Made by a program: the position numbers and the translations under genes. From an uncultured Lysobacterales bacterium (GTDB taxonomy: Bacteria > Pseudomonadota > Gammaproteobacteria > Xanthomonadales > SZUA-36): a DNA stretch of 64,000 bases. Under the pieces are notes generated by a model. That model was not told the DNA's origin. It ran no database searches and was given only the letters and a program-made list of their open reading frames with translations. The DNA lies in the NCBI GenBank assembly GCA_937927755.1, contig CALBDB010000060.1, forward strand, positions 1-64,000, given 5' to 3'. Of this stretch, positions 36,719 through 48,153 are shown piece after piece (positions within the stretch are counted from its first letter, which is position 1; each line of letters starts with the position of its first letter).

Positions 36719-37960
36719 TCAGGCGGGCTTTTCCGCCACCAGATGTACATCGCTGATCGATCCTTCAATAAACCCGCCCTCGCAATAGCAAAGGTAAAAT
36801 TCCCACATCCAGATAAATTCGTCCGGGTAACCCATGTTGGTGACCTCATGGATTTGGGTGAAAAAATTATGCCGCCAATGATTTAACGTTAACGCGTAGT
36901 CCTGGCCGATGTCCTCGACTTTCGTTACCACCATGTCACTGACCTTCGCGATGGTCTCCATCATCACGGCCAGACTGGGCAGGCAGCTGCCCGGGAAAAT
37001 GTAGCGCTGGATAAAGTCCACATTTTTTTGCGAATAGGCGTATTGTTCATCGGCAATGGTGATCGCCTGGATCAACATGCGCCCACCAGGTTTCAGAAGC
37101 CGGCTGCATTTGTCAAAATAGGTGTCGTATTGATCGCTGCCGATAGCCTCTATCATTTCGATGGAGACAAGCTTGTCATAGTTGCCTTCCAGGTCGCGAT
37201 AGTCTTCAAGCAGCAACTCGATCCTGTCCTGCAGGCCGGCGTCATTGATACGCTGCCAGGCCAATTCATACTGCTGGCGGGAGATGGTTGTCGTGGTGAC
37301 GCGGCAACCATAGTTTTTCGCCGCGTGTATGGCAAAACCGCCCCAGCCGGAACCGATCTCAATGACATGGTCATCCGGTCCGAGCGCCAGCTTCTGACAG
37401 ACCACGTCGAGACGGTGTCTTTGTGCATCCGCCAGGCTTTGATCCGCGTGCTCAAACATGGCCGATGAGTACATCATCGACTCATCCAGCCATAATGCAA
37501 AAAAATCATTACCCAGGTCGTAGTGTGCGGAAATATTGCGTCGCGCACCTTCGCGGGTATTGCGGTTCAACCAGTGAAAAAAGCGCTGCAGCGAACGTGT
37601 CAGCCGGGCGGTTCCTTTTTCCATATCATCCAGTACATGGCGGTTGCGCAGCAGGATACGAACGAGGCTGACCAGGTCTTCGCATTGCCATGAGCCACGC
37701 ATATAGGCCTCACCTGCGCCAACGGAACCGCCAAACGCGATATCGCTGTAAAAGGCCGGATCTGTCACTTCGATTTTACTGCTAAGTTCCGCATGGCTTT
37801 CACCATATGTGGTGCTGAAGCCGCCCTCGACCAATTCAAGCTTGCCGGTTTGCAGGCGCTGCAATTGCTTGAGCACCAGGCGGCGCGCGAAGCTATCCAG
37901 CACACCGGGCCGAGCTTTTGTATTGAGATGGCGTTCAGAGGCCAGGCTGACGGACTTCAT
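36719..37960 (-). CDS. cfa: Cyclopropane-fatty-acyl-phospholipid synthase family methyltransferase
   Basis: A 413-residue SAM-dependent methyltransferase of the CFA synthase family. Membrane-lipid-binding N-terminal domain with GGSVGAGEAYMRGSWQCEDLV, then ISAHYDLGNDFFALWLDESMMYSSAMF, the SAM motif VIEIGSGWGGFAIHAA, SIEMIEAIG and YIFPGSCLPSL. The last gene of the carH1 operon. In the same family UfaM of Rhodobacter methylates a vaccenoyl chain on the way to furan fatty acids, so product may be a cyclopropane, a methyl branch or a furan precursor. The paralogue at 42602-43702 heads the same operon. Confidence 0.9.
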   Translation of the reverse strand: MKSVSLASERHLNTKARPGVLDSFARRLVLKQLQRLQTGKLELVEGGFSTTYGESHAELSSKIEVTDPAFYSDIAFGGSVGAGEAYMRGSWQCEDLVSLVRILLRNRHVLDDMEKGTARLTRSLQRFFHWLNRNTREGARRNISAHYDLGNDFFALWLDESMMYSSAMFEHADQSLADAQRHRLDVVCQKLALGPDDHVIEIGSGWGGFAIHAAKNYGCRVTTTTISRQQYELAWQRINDAGLQDRIELLLEDYRDLEGNYDKLVSIEMIEAIGSDQYDTYFDKCSRLLKPGGRMLIQAITIADEQYAYSQKNVDFIQRYIFPGSCLPSLAVMMETIAKVSDMVVTKVEDIGQDYALTLNHWRHNFFTQIHEVTNMGYPDEFIWMWEFYLCYCEGGFIEGSISDVHLVAEKPA

Positions 37961-37965
37961 ATCTT

Positions 37966-38733
37966 TTATCCTTCTGTCGTAATGTTTTTGGCGGGATGGT
38001 CATACACAGGCACGCGCTTGAGCCATAAGCGAAGTGCCTGCCAGTGAATGGCAAATATTATTTTCAAAGTCATCATGGGGTAGATGAGCAACACGCGGGC
38101 GAGTGACCAGGCACTGATTTCGGTGCGTTTGAACTCCAGCGTGGCATCAAAAATCTTCTGGCCCTGGCGTGCGTTTTCCATATGAACGGTCAAGGCCTCC
38201 TGCGGGCTTGAAAACCGCCAGTCATAGTCAATATCCATTGGCATGAACGGCGAAACGTGCATCTTCTTAACCGGTGAATAACGTTTGTGTGTTGCCTTGC
38301 CCTGGTTCATGGCCTCGCCCAGCACATAGCAATACCTCTCGCCCCAGGGTGTGTTGTTTACCTCTGCAACAATGGTTTCGAGTCGTTGGTCATCCGCATC
38401 AAAGCAATAGTAGAAACTGACGGGATTAAAGCAATATCCAAAATAACTGAGGTTGGTCAGCAAACGTATGGGCCCCTGCGGGCGATCACCTGTTTGACTT
38501 TCCACCAGGTCGCGCACGGCTTGATCAAGGGGCACGGTCGCATCACCAAGGTGATTTTCCCTGCGAAAACGGGCCAGGGCAATTTTGTTTGTCGACCACA
38601 ACCAGCGGTTCTCGAACACCGAGTCCAGTTCCGACAAATCCAGGTACATCATAAACAAACGGTACACAAACTCGTGACCGGTTGGCTGTATGCGCCTGTG
38701 TCTAACCTGTCCTGCGAAAATTGCGCTTTTCAT
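37966..38733 (-). CDS. DUF1365 family protein
   Basis: A 255-residue DUF1365 protein: SAIFAGQVRHRRIQPTGHEF, FGYCFNPVSFYYCFD, EVNNTPWGERYCYV and KKMHVSPFMPMDIDYDW are hallmark motifs. DUF1365 genes almost always accompany a CFA-type methyltransferase and a FAD-dependent amine-oxidase-like protein, as here, and are thought to act in fatty-acyl modification. Start at 38733, overlapping the flavoprotein gene end by 32 bases. A hydrophobic stretch near the C terminus (LLIYPMMTLKIIFAIHWQAL) could associate with the membrane. Confidence 0.9.
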   Translation of the reverse strand: MKSAIFAGQVRHRRIQPTGHEFVYRLFMMYLDLSELDSVFENRWLWSTNKIALARFRRENHLGDATVPLDQAVRDLVESQTGDRPQGPIRLLTNLSYFGYCFNPVSFYYCFDADDQRLETIVAEVNNTPWGERYCYVLGEAMNQGKATHKRYSPVKKMHVSPFMPMDIDYDWRFSSPQEALTVHMENARQGQKIFDATLEFKRTEISAWSLARVLLIYPMMTLKIIFAIHWQALRLWLKRVPVYDHPAKNITTEG

Positions 38734-39976
38734 CTTTGTTGCGCTCCTCGAAATGTTCCAGTGCCGCCAGTGCACTGACCACACCATCCTCGTGGAAGCC
38801 ATTCCGCCAATATGCACCACAATAATAAGTTCGGTAAGCGCCGTTGATTTCAGCGTGACGCTTTTGTGCCTCAATTGATTCGGGGGTAAAAACCGGGTGG
38901 CTGTACTGAATGCGTTTGATTATCTTGTCCGAGCGAATGGCCACGTTGTGATTTAAGGTGACACAAAATGTAACCGGCGCCTTGATGCCCTGCAGGATGT
39001 TCATGTTGTAGCTGACGGCAACGCGTTCCTGCGAATAGGCCGGGATGTGGTAATTCCAGGCGGCCCAGGCACGACGGCTCCTCGGCATCAGGGATTCATC
39101 CGTATGCAATACGGCCTCATTGGGCTGGTAGCGGAATTTTCCGAGTACCTGCTCTTCAGGCAGGCTCGGGTCAGCCAGTAGCTTCAGCGCCTGGTCACCA
39201 TGACAGGCCATGAATACCTGGTCGAAATGCTCGATGTCATGACCGATGACTTTCACTTCGACATGTTCCGGTGATCGCTTTATATACTCAACCGGCGCGT
39301 TTAACCGGATGCGGTCGCGGTGGCCGGCCACCAGTTTCTCCACGTAACGGTTGGAGCCGCCCTTTATGACCCGCCAAACGGGCCTGTCATTGACACTCAA
39401 CATGCCGTGGTTTTGAAAGAACCGGATAAAGAACACGGCAGGCATTTGGCCCATCACTTCCGGCTTGGCCGACCATATCGCTGCACCCATTGGGATGATG
39501 AAATGATCGATGAATTCAGTTGAATACTTTTCTTTGACGAGATAATCGTGCAGCGATATCTGTGCAGCGTTCTCCAGTAAGGCCGGAGCCTCGCGATTGA
39601 AGCGCAATATCTCTCGAATCATCCGGTAAAATGAAGGCCGGAAAATATTCCTGCGCTGTGCGAAAAGACTGTTAATGGTTGAGCCACAGTATTCGAGACC
39701 GGTTTTTTCGTGCTGTACGCTAAAACCCATATCGCTGTCCTGCCAGGCAACACCCAGCTCATCCAGCAGGCGGATGAAGTTCGGGTAAGTGCGCTCGTTG
39801 AAAACGATAAAGCCGGTGTCGATCGCATATTCACTTCCATCGTGTTCGACCGACACGGTATTGGTATGACCACCGATCCTGTCGTCCGCTTCGAATACAG
39901 ATACATCGTGCTCGCGGGCGAGGTGATAGGCTGCGACATTACCGGCTATACCGGTTCCGATGACGGCGATCTTCAT
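38702..39976 (-). CDS. FAD-dependent amine-oxidase-like protein
   Basis: A 424-residue flavoprotein of the amine oxidase/desaturase superfamily. The dinucleotide motif is KIAVIGTGIAGNVAAYHLA at residues 2-20, then DRIGGHTNTVSVEHDG, a substrate-domain GGSNRYVEKLVAGHRDRI and a C-terminal YRTYYCGAYWRNGFHEDGVVSAL FAD motif. With CFA-like methyltransferase and DUF1365 genes it belongs to the acyl-chain-modifying set; in Rhodobacter a flavoprotein of this kind (UfaD) desaturates a methylated acyl chain. Start at 39976, which begins at the Rossmann strand; the upstream open frame lacks conserved sequence. Confidence 0.88.
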   Translation of the reverse strand: MKIAVIGTGIAGNVAAYHLAREHDVSVFEADDRIGGHTNTVSVEHDGSEYAIDTGFIVFNERTYPNFIRLLDELGVAWQDSDMGFSVQHEKTGLEYCGSTINSLFAQRRNIFRPSFYRMIREILRFNREAPALLENAAQISLHDYLVKEKYSTEFIDHFIIPMGAAIWSAKPEVMGQMPAVFFIRFFQNHGMLSVNDRPVWRVIKGGSNRYVEKLVAGHRDRIRLNAPVEYIKRSPEHVEVKVIGHDIEHFDQVFMACHGDQALKLLADPSLPEEQVLGKFRYQPNEAVLHTDESLMPRSRRAWAAWNYHIPAYSQERVAVSYNMNILQGIKAPVTFCVTLNHNVAIRSDKIIKRIQYSHPVFTPESIEAQKRHAEINGAYRTYYCGAYWRNGFHEDGVVSALAALEHFEERNKDEKRNFRRTG

Positions 39977-40076
39977 GTCGATATTCTGTTGGTCTGTGCG
40001 CCGGCCCTGCCGGGTTCGTTTATGAACCGGGTAGCACGCGTGCTTTTGAAGCGCGGGCATGAGCGTTCCGCCATCG

Positions 40077-40601
40077 TTACCATCTTTGCGGCACCAATTG
40101 GATGTCACCGGGGTTGTAACCCACCGACTCCAGCATGTCCACTATGGCCGCGTATTCCGGTGCAGGTATGGCGGGTTTCCTGGCCATGATCCACACGTAA
40201 TCGCGCTTGTTGCGACCGATGACCGTGACGGTATAGTCTTCGTCCAGGTAAATAATCCGGTAGTCAGCCTTGATCGGCCACACGAATTGCATACCCCAGA
40301 CCGCATTAGACTCTTCGCTTACAAACCCGCGTGGCTGATAGGTTTTAAGTTTTCCGCCAAAGCTGTCTTCGTGAAAAGTGAAAGTCGTGGCGATGCTGCC
40401 GTCATCATCCAGCCGATAGGACTCAATGGCATTGTGGGCACCTTTTTCGATAAATGTCGGAATATTGGCAATCACGTACCAGTCACCCATGAAGCGGTCA
40501 ATATCGACGTGATCGACGGTTTTGAGCGGTTCCATGTTGCTACATCCCAGCAAGCTGAACATAAGTAGAAAGGTCGCAATTGTCCGAAATGGAATTTTCA
40601 A
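40077..40601 (-). CDS. Outer-membrane lipocalin (Blc type)
   Basis: A 174-residue bacterial lipocalin with a lipoprotein signal (LLGC, Cys20). The lipocalin signature FMGDWYVIANIPTFIEKG (G-x-W) is at about residues 38-55, followed by the eight-strand barrel (GMQFVWPIKADYRIIYLD, VIGRNKRDYVWIMARKP). It binds lipids or fatty acids in the periplasmic leaflet. Member of the carH1 operon; a second lipocalin is in the carH2 operon. The 100 bases between it and the flavoprotein gene are the only sizeable gap in the operon. Confidence 0.9.
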   Translation of the reverse strand: MKIPFRTIATFLLMFSLLGCSNMEPLKTVDHVDIDRFMGDWYVIANIPTFIEKGAHNAIESYRLDDDGSIATTFTFHEDSFGGKLKTYQPRGFVSEESNAVWGMQFVWPIKADYRIIYLDEDYTVTVIGRNKRDYVWIMARKPAIPAPEYAAIVDMLESVGYNPGDIQLVPQRW

Positions 40602-40619
40602 TGCCAGTTCCCCATTTGC

Positions 40620-41249
40620 TCAAAGCAACTCATAACGCAGACGGCGGCCGCCCTTCGCCTCGGTCTCCAGGGCCAGCCACTCGTTGTTTTCCGAGTACCA
40701 TAACTCAATTTTCATCTCGCCGGCACCCAGCTGGTAACGCAGGGCCGGCTGCATCACGCCACGGACCTCGAGCTGTACCCGTTCCGGTTCGCTCACTTCA
40801 ATATCGAGAACCTCGCCGTTTTGTACATTGATCAGCTGCTCCTGTTGCAGAAAAGCCGGGTTCCAATAGGCGAAACTCATGCTGCAGGAAGGCAGCTCCG
40901 CTTCACCAGCCGTTCCCGTCAGGACAAAACGATCGCCCTGCAATGACCCGCTAACCTTGTAAGGTTTGCCATTGGCGTCCGTTGTCGACTCGATTTCTCT
41001 CAGGCAGTCTCCCGCCCAGATTTCCGTGTTTTCGTGTTCATATCCATACAGCTTTACGAACATCAGACGGTACTCAAAATTGGCCTCGCTCTGCAACAGC
41101 CTTTGGTTATCGAGTTCTTGCAGAATAAAATCGTGGGTGCCAATTTTCTTGTCATCCAGGTACACCTGGAAACGCCATTCCTGTCCGGCGGCTATGACGG
41201 AAGCGGGCAGGCTAAGTAATGCGATCAGCAAAACTATTTTCTTAAACAT
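40620..41249 (-). CDS. DUF6134-like exported protein
   Basis: A 209-residue protein with a signal peptide (1-20, ending SVIA). The mature part (GQEWRFQVYLDDKKIGTHDF, EANFEYRLMFVKLYGYEHENTEIW, CSMSFAYWNPAFLQQEQLIN) resembles the DUF6134 family, seen in light-response and CFA clusters, and is predicted to be an all-beta periplasmic protein. Two Cys (GDCLREI and PSCSMSF) could form a disulphide. Encoded 6 bases after the DUF1295 gene and 18 bases before lipocalin. Function unknown. Confidence 0.65.
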   Translation of the reverse strand: MFKKIVLLIALLSLPASVIAAGQEWRFQVYLDDKKIGTHDFILQELDNQRLLQSEANFEYRLMFVKLYGYEHENTEIWAGDCLREIESTTDANGKPYKVSGSLQGDRFVLTGTAGEAELPSCSMSFAYWNPAFLQQEQLINVQNGEVLDIEVSEPERVQLEVRGVMQPALRYQLGAGEMKIELWYSENNEWLALETEAKGGRRLRYELL

Positions 41250-41255
41250 GGTTTC

Positions 41256-42041
41256 TCAAGCTCCTGTCTCTTTGCGCGGTATACCCGGAAAGAATGCATT
41301 GGTGCGACGAACGTATTGCCGATACTGCGGCCTGCGTCCACTGATATCCTTTTCAAGCAATGCGACGCCCGAGACCTTCAACAGCAGGAATGTCATTAAA
41401 AGGGGTGAAATCACGGTCCACCAGGCACCCGCAGACAATGCAACCAGGTAGAAGCCCCACCAAAGCGTAAAATTGCCAAAATAATTAGGGTGCCGTGTGT
41501 AGCGCCAGAGCCCTTTGTCCAGAACTTTTCCGTCATTGCCAGGGTCACGCCTGAAACGTGAAAGCTGCATATCTCCAACGGCTTCAAATAACACGCCGAT
41601 AACGATCAGGGCACAACCCGCATAATCGAGAAGTCCGATAGCGGATTGGCCACTGATTGCTGCTGCCAACGGCAGGCTGATGACCCAGGCCAGGACCGCC
41701 TGGAGAAGAAATACGATATAGAAACTCTTGTAACGAAAGCCGGGCTCGTTGTTGGCCCGAATTTCCTGATAGCGGTAGTCTTCCGGTTGCCCATGATTTC
41801 GCCATGTGATGTAGGCAGACAGGCGTAACGCCCAGATGGCGACGAGGACTGGAATCAAAAACTCGCGTGGCCCGCTATTTCCATCCATCGCTCCGTAAAC
41901 CAGGGCGACAAGCAGAAACATCAGTGACCACAGTGAATCGACGATGCTTACATCATTTCGTACCAGGCTGATGATCCAGAAAAATACGGCAACCATCAGC
42001 AGGGATGCACCGGACCAGGAAAATGCGACCCAATCAATCAT
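41256..42041 (-). CDS. DUF1295 membrane protein (steroid 5-alpha-reductase-like)
   Basis: A 261-residue polytopic membrane protein with about seven helices. GLWRYTRHPNYFGNFTLWWGFYLVAL is the DUF1295/ICMT-like signature, with the NADPH- and substrate-binding RHPNYFG motif; LLLKVSGVALLEKDISGRRP and YRQYVRRTNAFFPG are the typical end. Such proteins reduce double bonds in lipid or steroid-like substrates. In Rhodobacter a DUF1295 gene belongs to the singlet-oxygen regulon next to CFA-like genes. Member of the carH1 operon, 3 bases from DUF2878. Confidence 0.88.
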   Translation of the reverse strand: MIDWVAFSWSGASLLMVAVFFWIISLVRNDVSIVDSLWSLMFLLVALVYGAMDGNSGPREFLIPVLVAIWALRLSAYITWRNHGQPEDYRYQEIRANNEPGFRYKSFYIVFLLQAVLAWVISLPLAAAISGQSAIGLLDYAGCALIVIGVLFEAVGDMQLSRFRRDPGNDGKVLDKGLWRYTRHPNYFGNFTLWWGFYLVALSAGAWWTVISPLLMTFLLLKVSGVALLEKDISGRRPQYRQYVRRTNAFFPGIPRKETGA

Positions 42042-42044
42042 CGT

Positions 42045-42605
42045 TCACTCCGCTTCCGGAATTTTTTGTACCGGGACCATGGGTGCAGGCTTGCGTTTTC
42101 CATCAAAGTGGCCTGCCGCATAGGTCAGAATCGGCATCACCACTGCCCAGATGACTGCCAGCGCGACCATGCTGGAGCGGTAGTCAACCAGTTCAATGGC
42201 ACCCAGGCGCTGACCAGCCAGGTAGCTCAGCGGACCGAACACCGCACCCATCACGGAGGCCAGCAGCAAGTTGCTCTTTAACCAGCCCATGGAGTAATTC
42301 AAGGTGGTGGAAAACAGCGCCCACATGGCCAGGATCCAGTAAGGGGCGACGCCGGAGAAAAACATACCGGCCGGATAACGCACCCAGCCGCTGCTCACCA
42401 ACAGGCTGTCAAATACCAGGCCCATTACCACGCTCAGAGTGATTAACTGCAACTCGTGAGACGGGTGATCAGCTATCCTGAGGTGCAGTGCAACAACCAG
42501 GCAAACAACCAGGAAACCGATCCACGGCATCCCGTTGGCCGCACTGAGCACACAGGAAAACCAGCCGACCTGGAATGCAATAAAATTGATCAGCGTGCGG
42601 CTCAC
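42045..42605 (-). CDS. DUF2878 membrane protein
   Basis: A 186-residue integral membrane protein with about six helices: [61 protein letters not shown] and [17 protein letters not shown]. These are DUF2878 motifs. The family is found almost only in clusters with CFA-type methyltransferases, DUF1295 and lipocalin. The start overlaps the end of the upstream methyltransferase gene by 4 bases. Function unknown. Confidence 0.85.
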   Translation of the reverse strand: MSRTLINFIAFQVGWFSCVLSAANGMPWIGFLVVCLVVALHLRIADHPSHELQLITLSVVMGLVFDSLLVSSGWVRYPAGMFFSGVAPYWILAMWALFSTTLNYSMGWLKSNLLLASVMGAVFGPLSYLAGQRLGAIELVDYRSSMVALAVIWAVVMPILTYAAGHFDGKRKPAPMVPVQKIPEAE

Positions 42606-43702
42606 TGCTCCCCTGCCCCTGTGCTGTCCGTGCGCCGCTCAAACAGGTAATGACTTACATACCACTCACGTCCGTCGTTGTGAGCAAACAGCTCGGCACA
42701 CGCCATGAAGAATATGCGCCAACGCATAACCCACTTCGCAGCACCTTCGGCGCCATAAGTTGACGCCATGATCTTCATGGCTTCATCCTTGTTGGCGTCC
42801 ATATTGAGCAGCCAGGCATTGGCGGTTTTTTCATAATGCCGGCCACTCCAGCGCCATTGGTCGACCAATTGAAGATCATCCTGGAAGCGCAGTGGAAGGT
42901 CGTCGCTTGGCATGATTCCACCGGAAAAAAAATGCCTGCTCATCCAGTCGCTGGGTCCCTGGTCGATAAATTCATAGGCGCAAGTGCGATGGCAAAATAT
43001 ATGTTTAAAAAATTTACCCTGCGGTCGCAACCAGGTGCTGATCCGGCGATAGAGTTCGCCGTAATTACGCATGTGTTCGAACATTTCGACTGAAACAACA
43101 CGATCAAAGCGCTGCTGTGTATCAAAAACGTTCATATCACAGGTGATCACCGAAATATTTTCCAGGCCACGCTCCCTGGCTTGGCTGGTAATGTATTCAC
43201 GCTGACTGTTGGAATTGGATACGGAAACGACCTTGCAGTCCGGGTAGTGTGCGGCAATCCACAGGCTCAGGGAGCCCCAGCCGCAACCCAGGTCAAGCAC
43301 GTGCATACCGTCTTCAATCCCGGCATGGAGACAGGTGATACGCAGTGCTTCAGCCTCGGCCTGGACGAGGTCCCGGGTGTCATCGTTCCAGTAACAACTG
43401 CTGTACTTGCGGTGGTCACCCATCACCAGGCCAAAAAACTCAGCCGGCACCTCGTAGTGCTGCTCATTGGCAAGTTCAGGCACCGGGGCGATCTCGGCAA
43501 TGTTCATTCCTGCGACAAATGATGAAAGTTCCCGGCTGGCCCGCTCCACATCATCGGCATTGATGTCCTCAAGGCGCCGACGGTTGAGGCGGTGGATGCC
43601 GGCACGTATTACGCGGTCAGGCACCAGGCCCAATTCGGCCCAGCCGATAGCTCCTGGATTCCTTCTGGAATCATTTTTTGCCAAATTCGTTTTTTGCTGC
43701 AT
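42602..43702 (-). CDS. SAM-dependent methyltransferase, CFA-synthase-like (short form)
   Basis: A 366-residue methyltransferase related to CFA synthase but with a shorter N-terminal domain ([20 protein letters not shown]). SAM motif [42 protein letters not shown] aligns with the YD-G-DF-x4-L-YS region of CFA synthases; [18 protein letters not shown] follows. It has the eukaryote-like coclaurine N-methyltransferase look of this subgroup. It is the second gene of the carH1 operon, 14 bases after carH1. It probably modifies a lipid or small amine; the substrate is unknown. Confidence 0.85.
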   Translation of the reverse strand: MQQKTNLAKNDSRRNPGAIGWAELGLVPDRVIRAGIHRLNRRRLEDINADDVERASRELSSFVAGMNIAEIAPVPELANEQHYEVPAEFFGLVMGDHRKYSSCYWNDDTRDLVQAEAEALRITCLHAGIEDGMHVLDLGCGWGSLSLWIAAHYPDCKVVSVSNSNSQREYITSQARERGLENISVITCDMNVFDTQQRFDRVVSVEMFEHMRNYGELYRRISTWLRPQGKFFKHIFCHRTCAYEFIDQGPSDWMSRHFFSGGIMPSDDLPLRFQDDLQLVDQWRWSGRHYEKTANAWLLNMDANKDEAMKIMASTYGAEGAAKWVMRWRIFFMACAELFAHNDGREWYVSHYLFERRTDSTGAGEQ

Positions 43703-43716
43703 TCCCTGATTCCTTT

Positions 43717-44643
43717 CTACTCAACCGGTATCGCATTGCTCAGTTTCGCGATACCTGAATTCAAGTCCGTTCCCAGCACAATTACGCCGGCCCGTTTAAC
43801 CATATCGTGGACTTGCGCAGACGCATGACCACCAAGAAATACCGGTACCGGTGACTGCCTGGTCAGCCCGGGCAGGGCCTGGTCAAGCAGTTCGGTCCCC
43901 GGCTGTAAGTACCCGGACAGTATAATGGCCTTGCTGCCGGTTTTTCTGGCCACATCAGGCAAGTCGTCCAATGGCATGTCAGCACCCAGCAGGATTGTTT
44001 GGTACCCGGCAGCATTGGCTGTCAGGGCAAAAAGAAGCAGGCCCGTTTCATGCCGGTCGCCCGGCAGGCAGGAAAGCAGCAGTTTCGGACCCTTTCCAGA
44101 CCGGACGCGATGATGAAACCTTGCACCCAGTTTGTTGCGCAGGTAAAAGCCGAAGAAATGCTCTTCAGCAATGCTGCCTTGATCTTTTGCCCATCTGCGG
44201 CCAAGTTCGGCCAAAAGCGCCATTAGGAGCTTCTCCGTCACCGTGTCTATCGGATAGAGCGCAAGCGCCTCTCCGTAGACGTCCTCGAGTGCTGCTTCAT
44301 TAAATTGAATGACGGCGGCTGTCATACGGTCGATATAGCGTTTCCATGTAGCGTTAATCACCTCGTCGGACGTAATGAACTCCGAATTCTCAGCATCCAG
44401 CTGGGCCTTGATCTGGCCGATGCGCATCCCGCGGTCCAACAGGCCTACGACGCGTGTAATCAAATCGATGTGGGCCTGTGTATACAACCGGTGGCCACTG
44501 GCTTTGCGGACCGGTTCGAACAGGCCGTAACGGCGTTCCCAGGCACGCAATGTAATCGCATTAACATCGGTAAGATCAGATACCGTGCGAATAGGATAAA
44601 GAGCAGTCTCTGGCGATTCGGTCTTTTTTGTGCTGTTACTCAT
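43717..44643 (-). CDS. carH: CarH/LitR-type B12 photoreceptor repressor 1
   Basis: A 308-residue light-responsive repressor. MerR-type winged helix at about residues 17-82 ([33 protein letters not shown]), helical B12-binding-2 domain about 95-180, and a B12-binding Rossmann domain about 186-305. The photoreceptor signatures are complete: Trp151-x9-Glu161-His162 (the cap that senses cleavage of the 5'-deoxyadenosyl group) and Asp196-x-His198-x2-Gly201 (cobalamin ligand motif). In known CarH proteins the adenosylcobalamin-bound tetramer represses in the dark and falls apart in light. It heads a nine-gene operon to 36719 and has a CarH-type operator in its own promoter, so it is likely autoregulated. 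Paralogue at 50115-51044. Confidence 0.9.
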   Translation of the reverse strand: MSNSTKKTESPETALYPIRTVSDLTDVNAITLRAWERRYGLFEPVRKASGHRLYTQAHIDLITRVVGLLDRGMRIGQIKAQLDAENSEFITSDEVINATWKRYIDRMTAAVIQFNEAALEDVYGEALALYPIDTVTEKLLMALLAELGRRWAKDQGSIAEEHFFGFYLRNKLGARFHHRVRSGKGPKLLLSCLPGDRHETGLLLFALTANAAGYQTILLGADMPLDDLPDVARKTGSKAIILSGYLQPGTELLDQALPGLTRQSPVPVFLGGHASAQVHDMVKRAGVIVLGTDLNSGIAKLSNAIPVE

Positions 44644-44705
44644 TTTCCTACCCGTATTTACAATATGTTGGTAACTAAGGTTGGGGTTAATTTGATATTA
44701 AAAAT

Positions 44706-44722
44706 TATACTAAAAGTGTACA
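44706..44722. promoter_or_regulatory. CarH-type operator for the carH1 operon
   Basis: TATACT-AAAAG-TGTACA, 11-bp period, 63-79 bases upstream of the carH1 start. On the minus strand it overlaps a consensus -10 hexamer TATAAT (44709-44704), so occupancy would cover the core promoter of the nine-gene operon. Confidence 0.7.
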
Positions 44723-44765
44723 TAAATGGACTTTTGCATCCGCTCTCCATCTTCCTGTTTGCCTC

Positions 44766-44795
44766 AAAAAAACCCCGGGATTCATGGTCCCGGGG
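44766..44795 (-). terminator. Rho-independent terminator after the fasciclin gene
   Basis: Read on the minus strand: CCCCGGGA stem (44795-44788), loop of seven bases, TCCCGGGG (44780-44773), then a run of seven T (44772-44766). It separates the fasciclin gene from the carH1 promoter, so the two are independent units. Confidence 0.9.
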
Positions 44796-44821
44796 CATTT
44801 GGGGCATTGAGCGAACGACTA

Positions 44822-45385
44822 TCAGGGGCAGTTGCTCTGCGGTGGATACGGAAGGATCACTTCGGAGATCACGTGGATGATACCGTTGTCCGCGGGCACG
44901 TCGACTGCCAGCAGGTTTGCGTCGCGACCTATGGCATCAGTAATTACCAGGGATCCGGGCGTGCGGGTGACAAAGTCCCCGGACAGCATGCGGATTTCGT
45001 CTAGTGGAAGCACTTCGGCTGCATCTTTACGACCTTTCGCGGCATGGTAGGTCAGTACGTCTGCGACATAGTCAGGCTGAAGAGCCTGAAGCTCTAATAC
45101 GTCGGCATAACAGAACAGCGGCAGGATGTCATTAAGACGACCAAAGGCTTCATCGGTAGGCGCGAACAACGTGCGCTGGCCTCTGCCATCAAGGTAGGCA
45201 ACGATATCAGGGTACAGGCCCGCCGCAAGTAACAAGATTGAAAACTCTTCAGTCTCGGCATTGATGGCGGCGGCGACATCAACGATCGTGGTCTGGTCTT
45301 CGGGCTTCTTGGCAAAACCTACTGTAGATACAATAAGTGATGCGGCAGCTACCATTCCGATAAGTGACTTTCTATAAATACTCAT
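44822..45385 (-). CDS. Secreted fasciclin-domain protein
   Basis: A 187-residue exported protein: signal peptide 1-24 (GMVAAASLIVSTVGFA) and one FAS1 domain from about residue 33 to 180. FAS1 motifs are present: EFSILLLAAGLYPDIVAYLDG (H1 region), RTLFAPTDEAFGRLND, VADVLTYHAAKGRKD (YH motif) and NGIIHVISEVILP (H2 end). FAS1 domains mediate adhesion and, in bacteria, biofilm or surface contacts. Two Cys residues lie at FCYAD and at the extreme C terminus. The promoter carries a CarH-type operator, so expression may be light-dependent. A remnant of a second fasciclin gene is at 52528-52713. Confidence 0.9.
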   Translation of the reverse strand: MSIYRKSLIGMVAAASLIVSTVGFAKKPEDQTTIVDVAAAINAETEEFSILLLAAGLYPDIVAYLDGRGQRTLFAPTDEAFGRLNDILPLFCYADVLELQALQPDYVADVLTYHAAKGRKDAAEVLPLDEIRMLSGDFVTRTPGSLVITDAIGRDANLLAVDVPADNGIIHVISEVILPYPPQSNCP

Positions 45386-45465
45386 GTTTATCTCCTACAT
45401 AGTCCGTTTGAAAATTTAATTAGTTAGAAGTCATGCTGTTTTCATGTCCATCTGGTATATATTAT

Positions 45466-45482
45466 TGTACAAAACTTATACA
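45466..45482. promoter_or_regulatory. CarH-type operator inside the fasciclin promoter
   Basis: TGTACA-AAACT-TATACA, 11-bp period. On the minus strand it fills the 17-bp spacer between a perfect -35 (TTGACA, 45489-45484) and a -10-like AATAAT (45466-45461). This is the clearest promoter-operator arrangement of the six sites. Confidence 0.75.
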
Positions 45483-45754
45483 TTGTCAAATGCTTTTTTA
45501 ATTTAATTGGTGGCCCGTCAGGCAGAAAGTCGCGTAAGCGAGCTTAAAGAACAAAAAATTGGCTGTTAAACAGCGACCTATCCATAAGTGCAGGCAGGAG
45601 AAATGCGGGCTGTGTGGTAAATGGTCCGTGCGCTGGCAAACATAAACCTGTTTGCGGCAGGAGCCGCTTTATCAAGTGCTTAATAGCTTTTATGTATGAA
45701 CGTGATCAAATCTTTCGATTTCCATCTATAGCCAACTGGGTATTTAATAGTATT

Positions 45755-48009
<2,255 letters not shown>

Positions 48010-48103
48010 TCCAGATAGAAAAGCTCTCGGGGCCATTGCATGATGGCACATGAGCGCATCGGCAATGAGTTTCGAGGGTCTTTCGTAATTCATCGAAAAA
48101 CGG

Positions 48104-48135
48104 ACGGCGGCGTAAAGTGCGCCGCCGTTCTTTTT
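48104..48135 (+). terminator. Rho-independent terminator after katG
   Basis: ACGGCGGCG (48104-48112), seven-base loop, CGCCGCCGT (48120-48128), then TC and five T. Lies 95 bases after the katG stop and 19 bases before the chelatase-like gene. Confidence 0.85.
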
Positions 48136-48153
48136 ACGCACGGAAAATAACGC

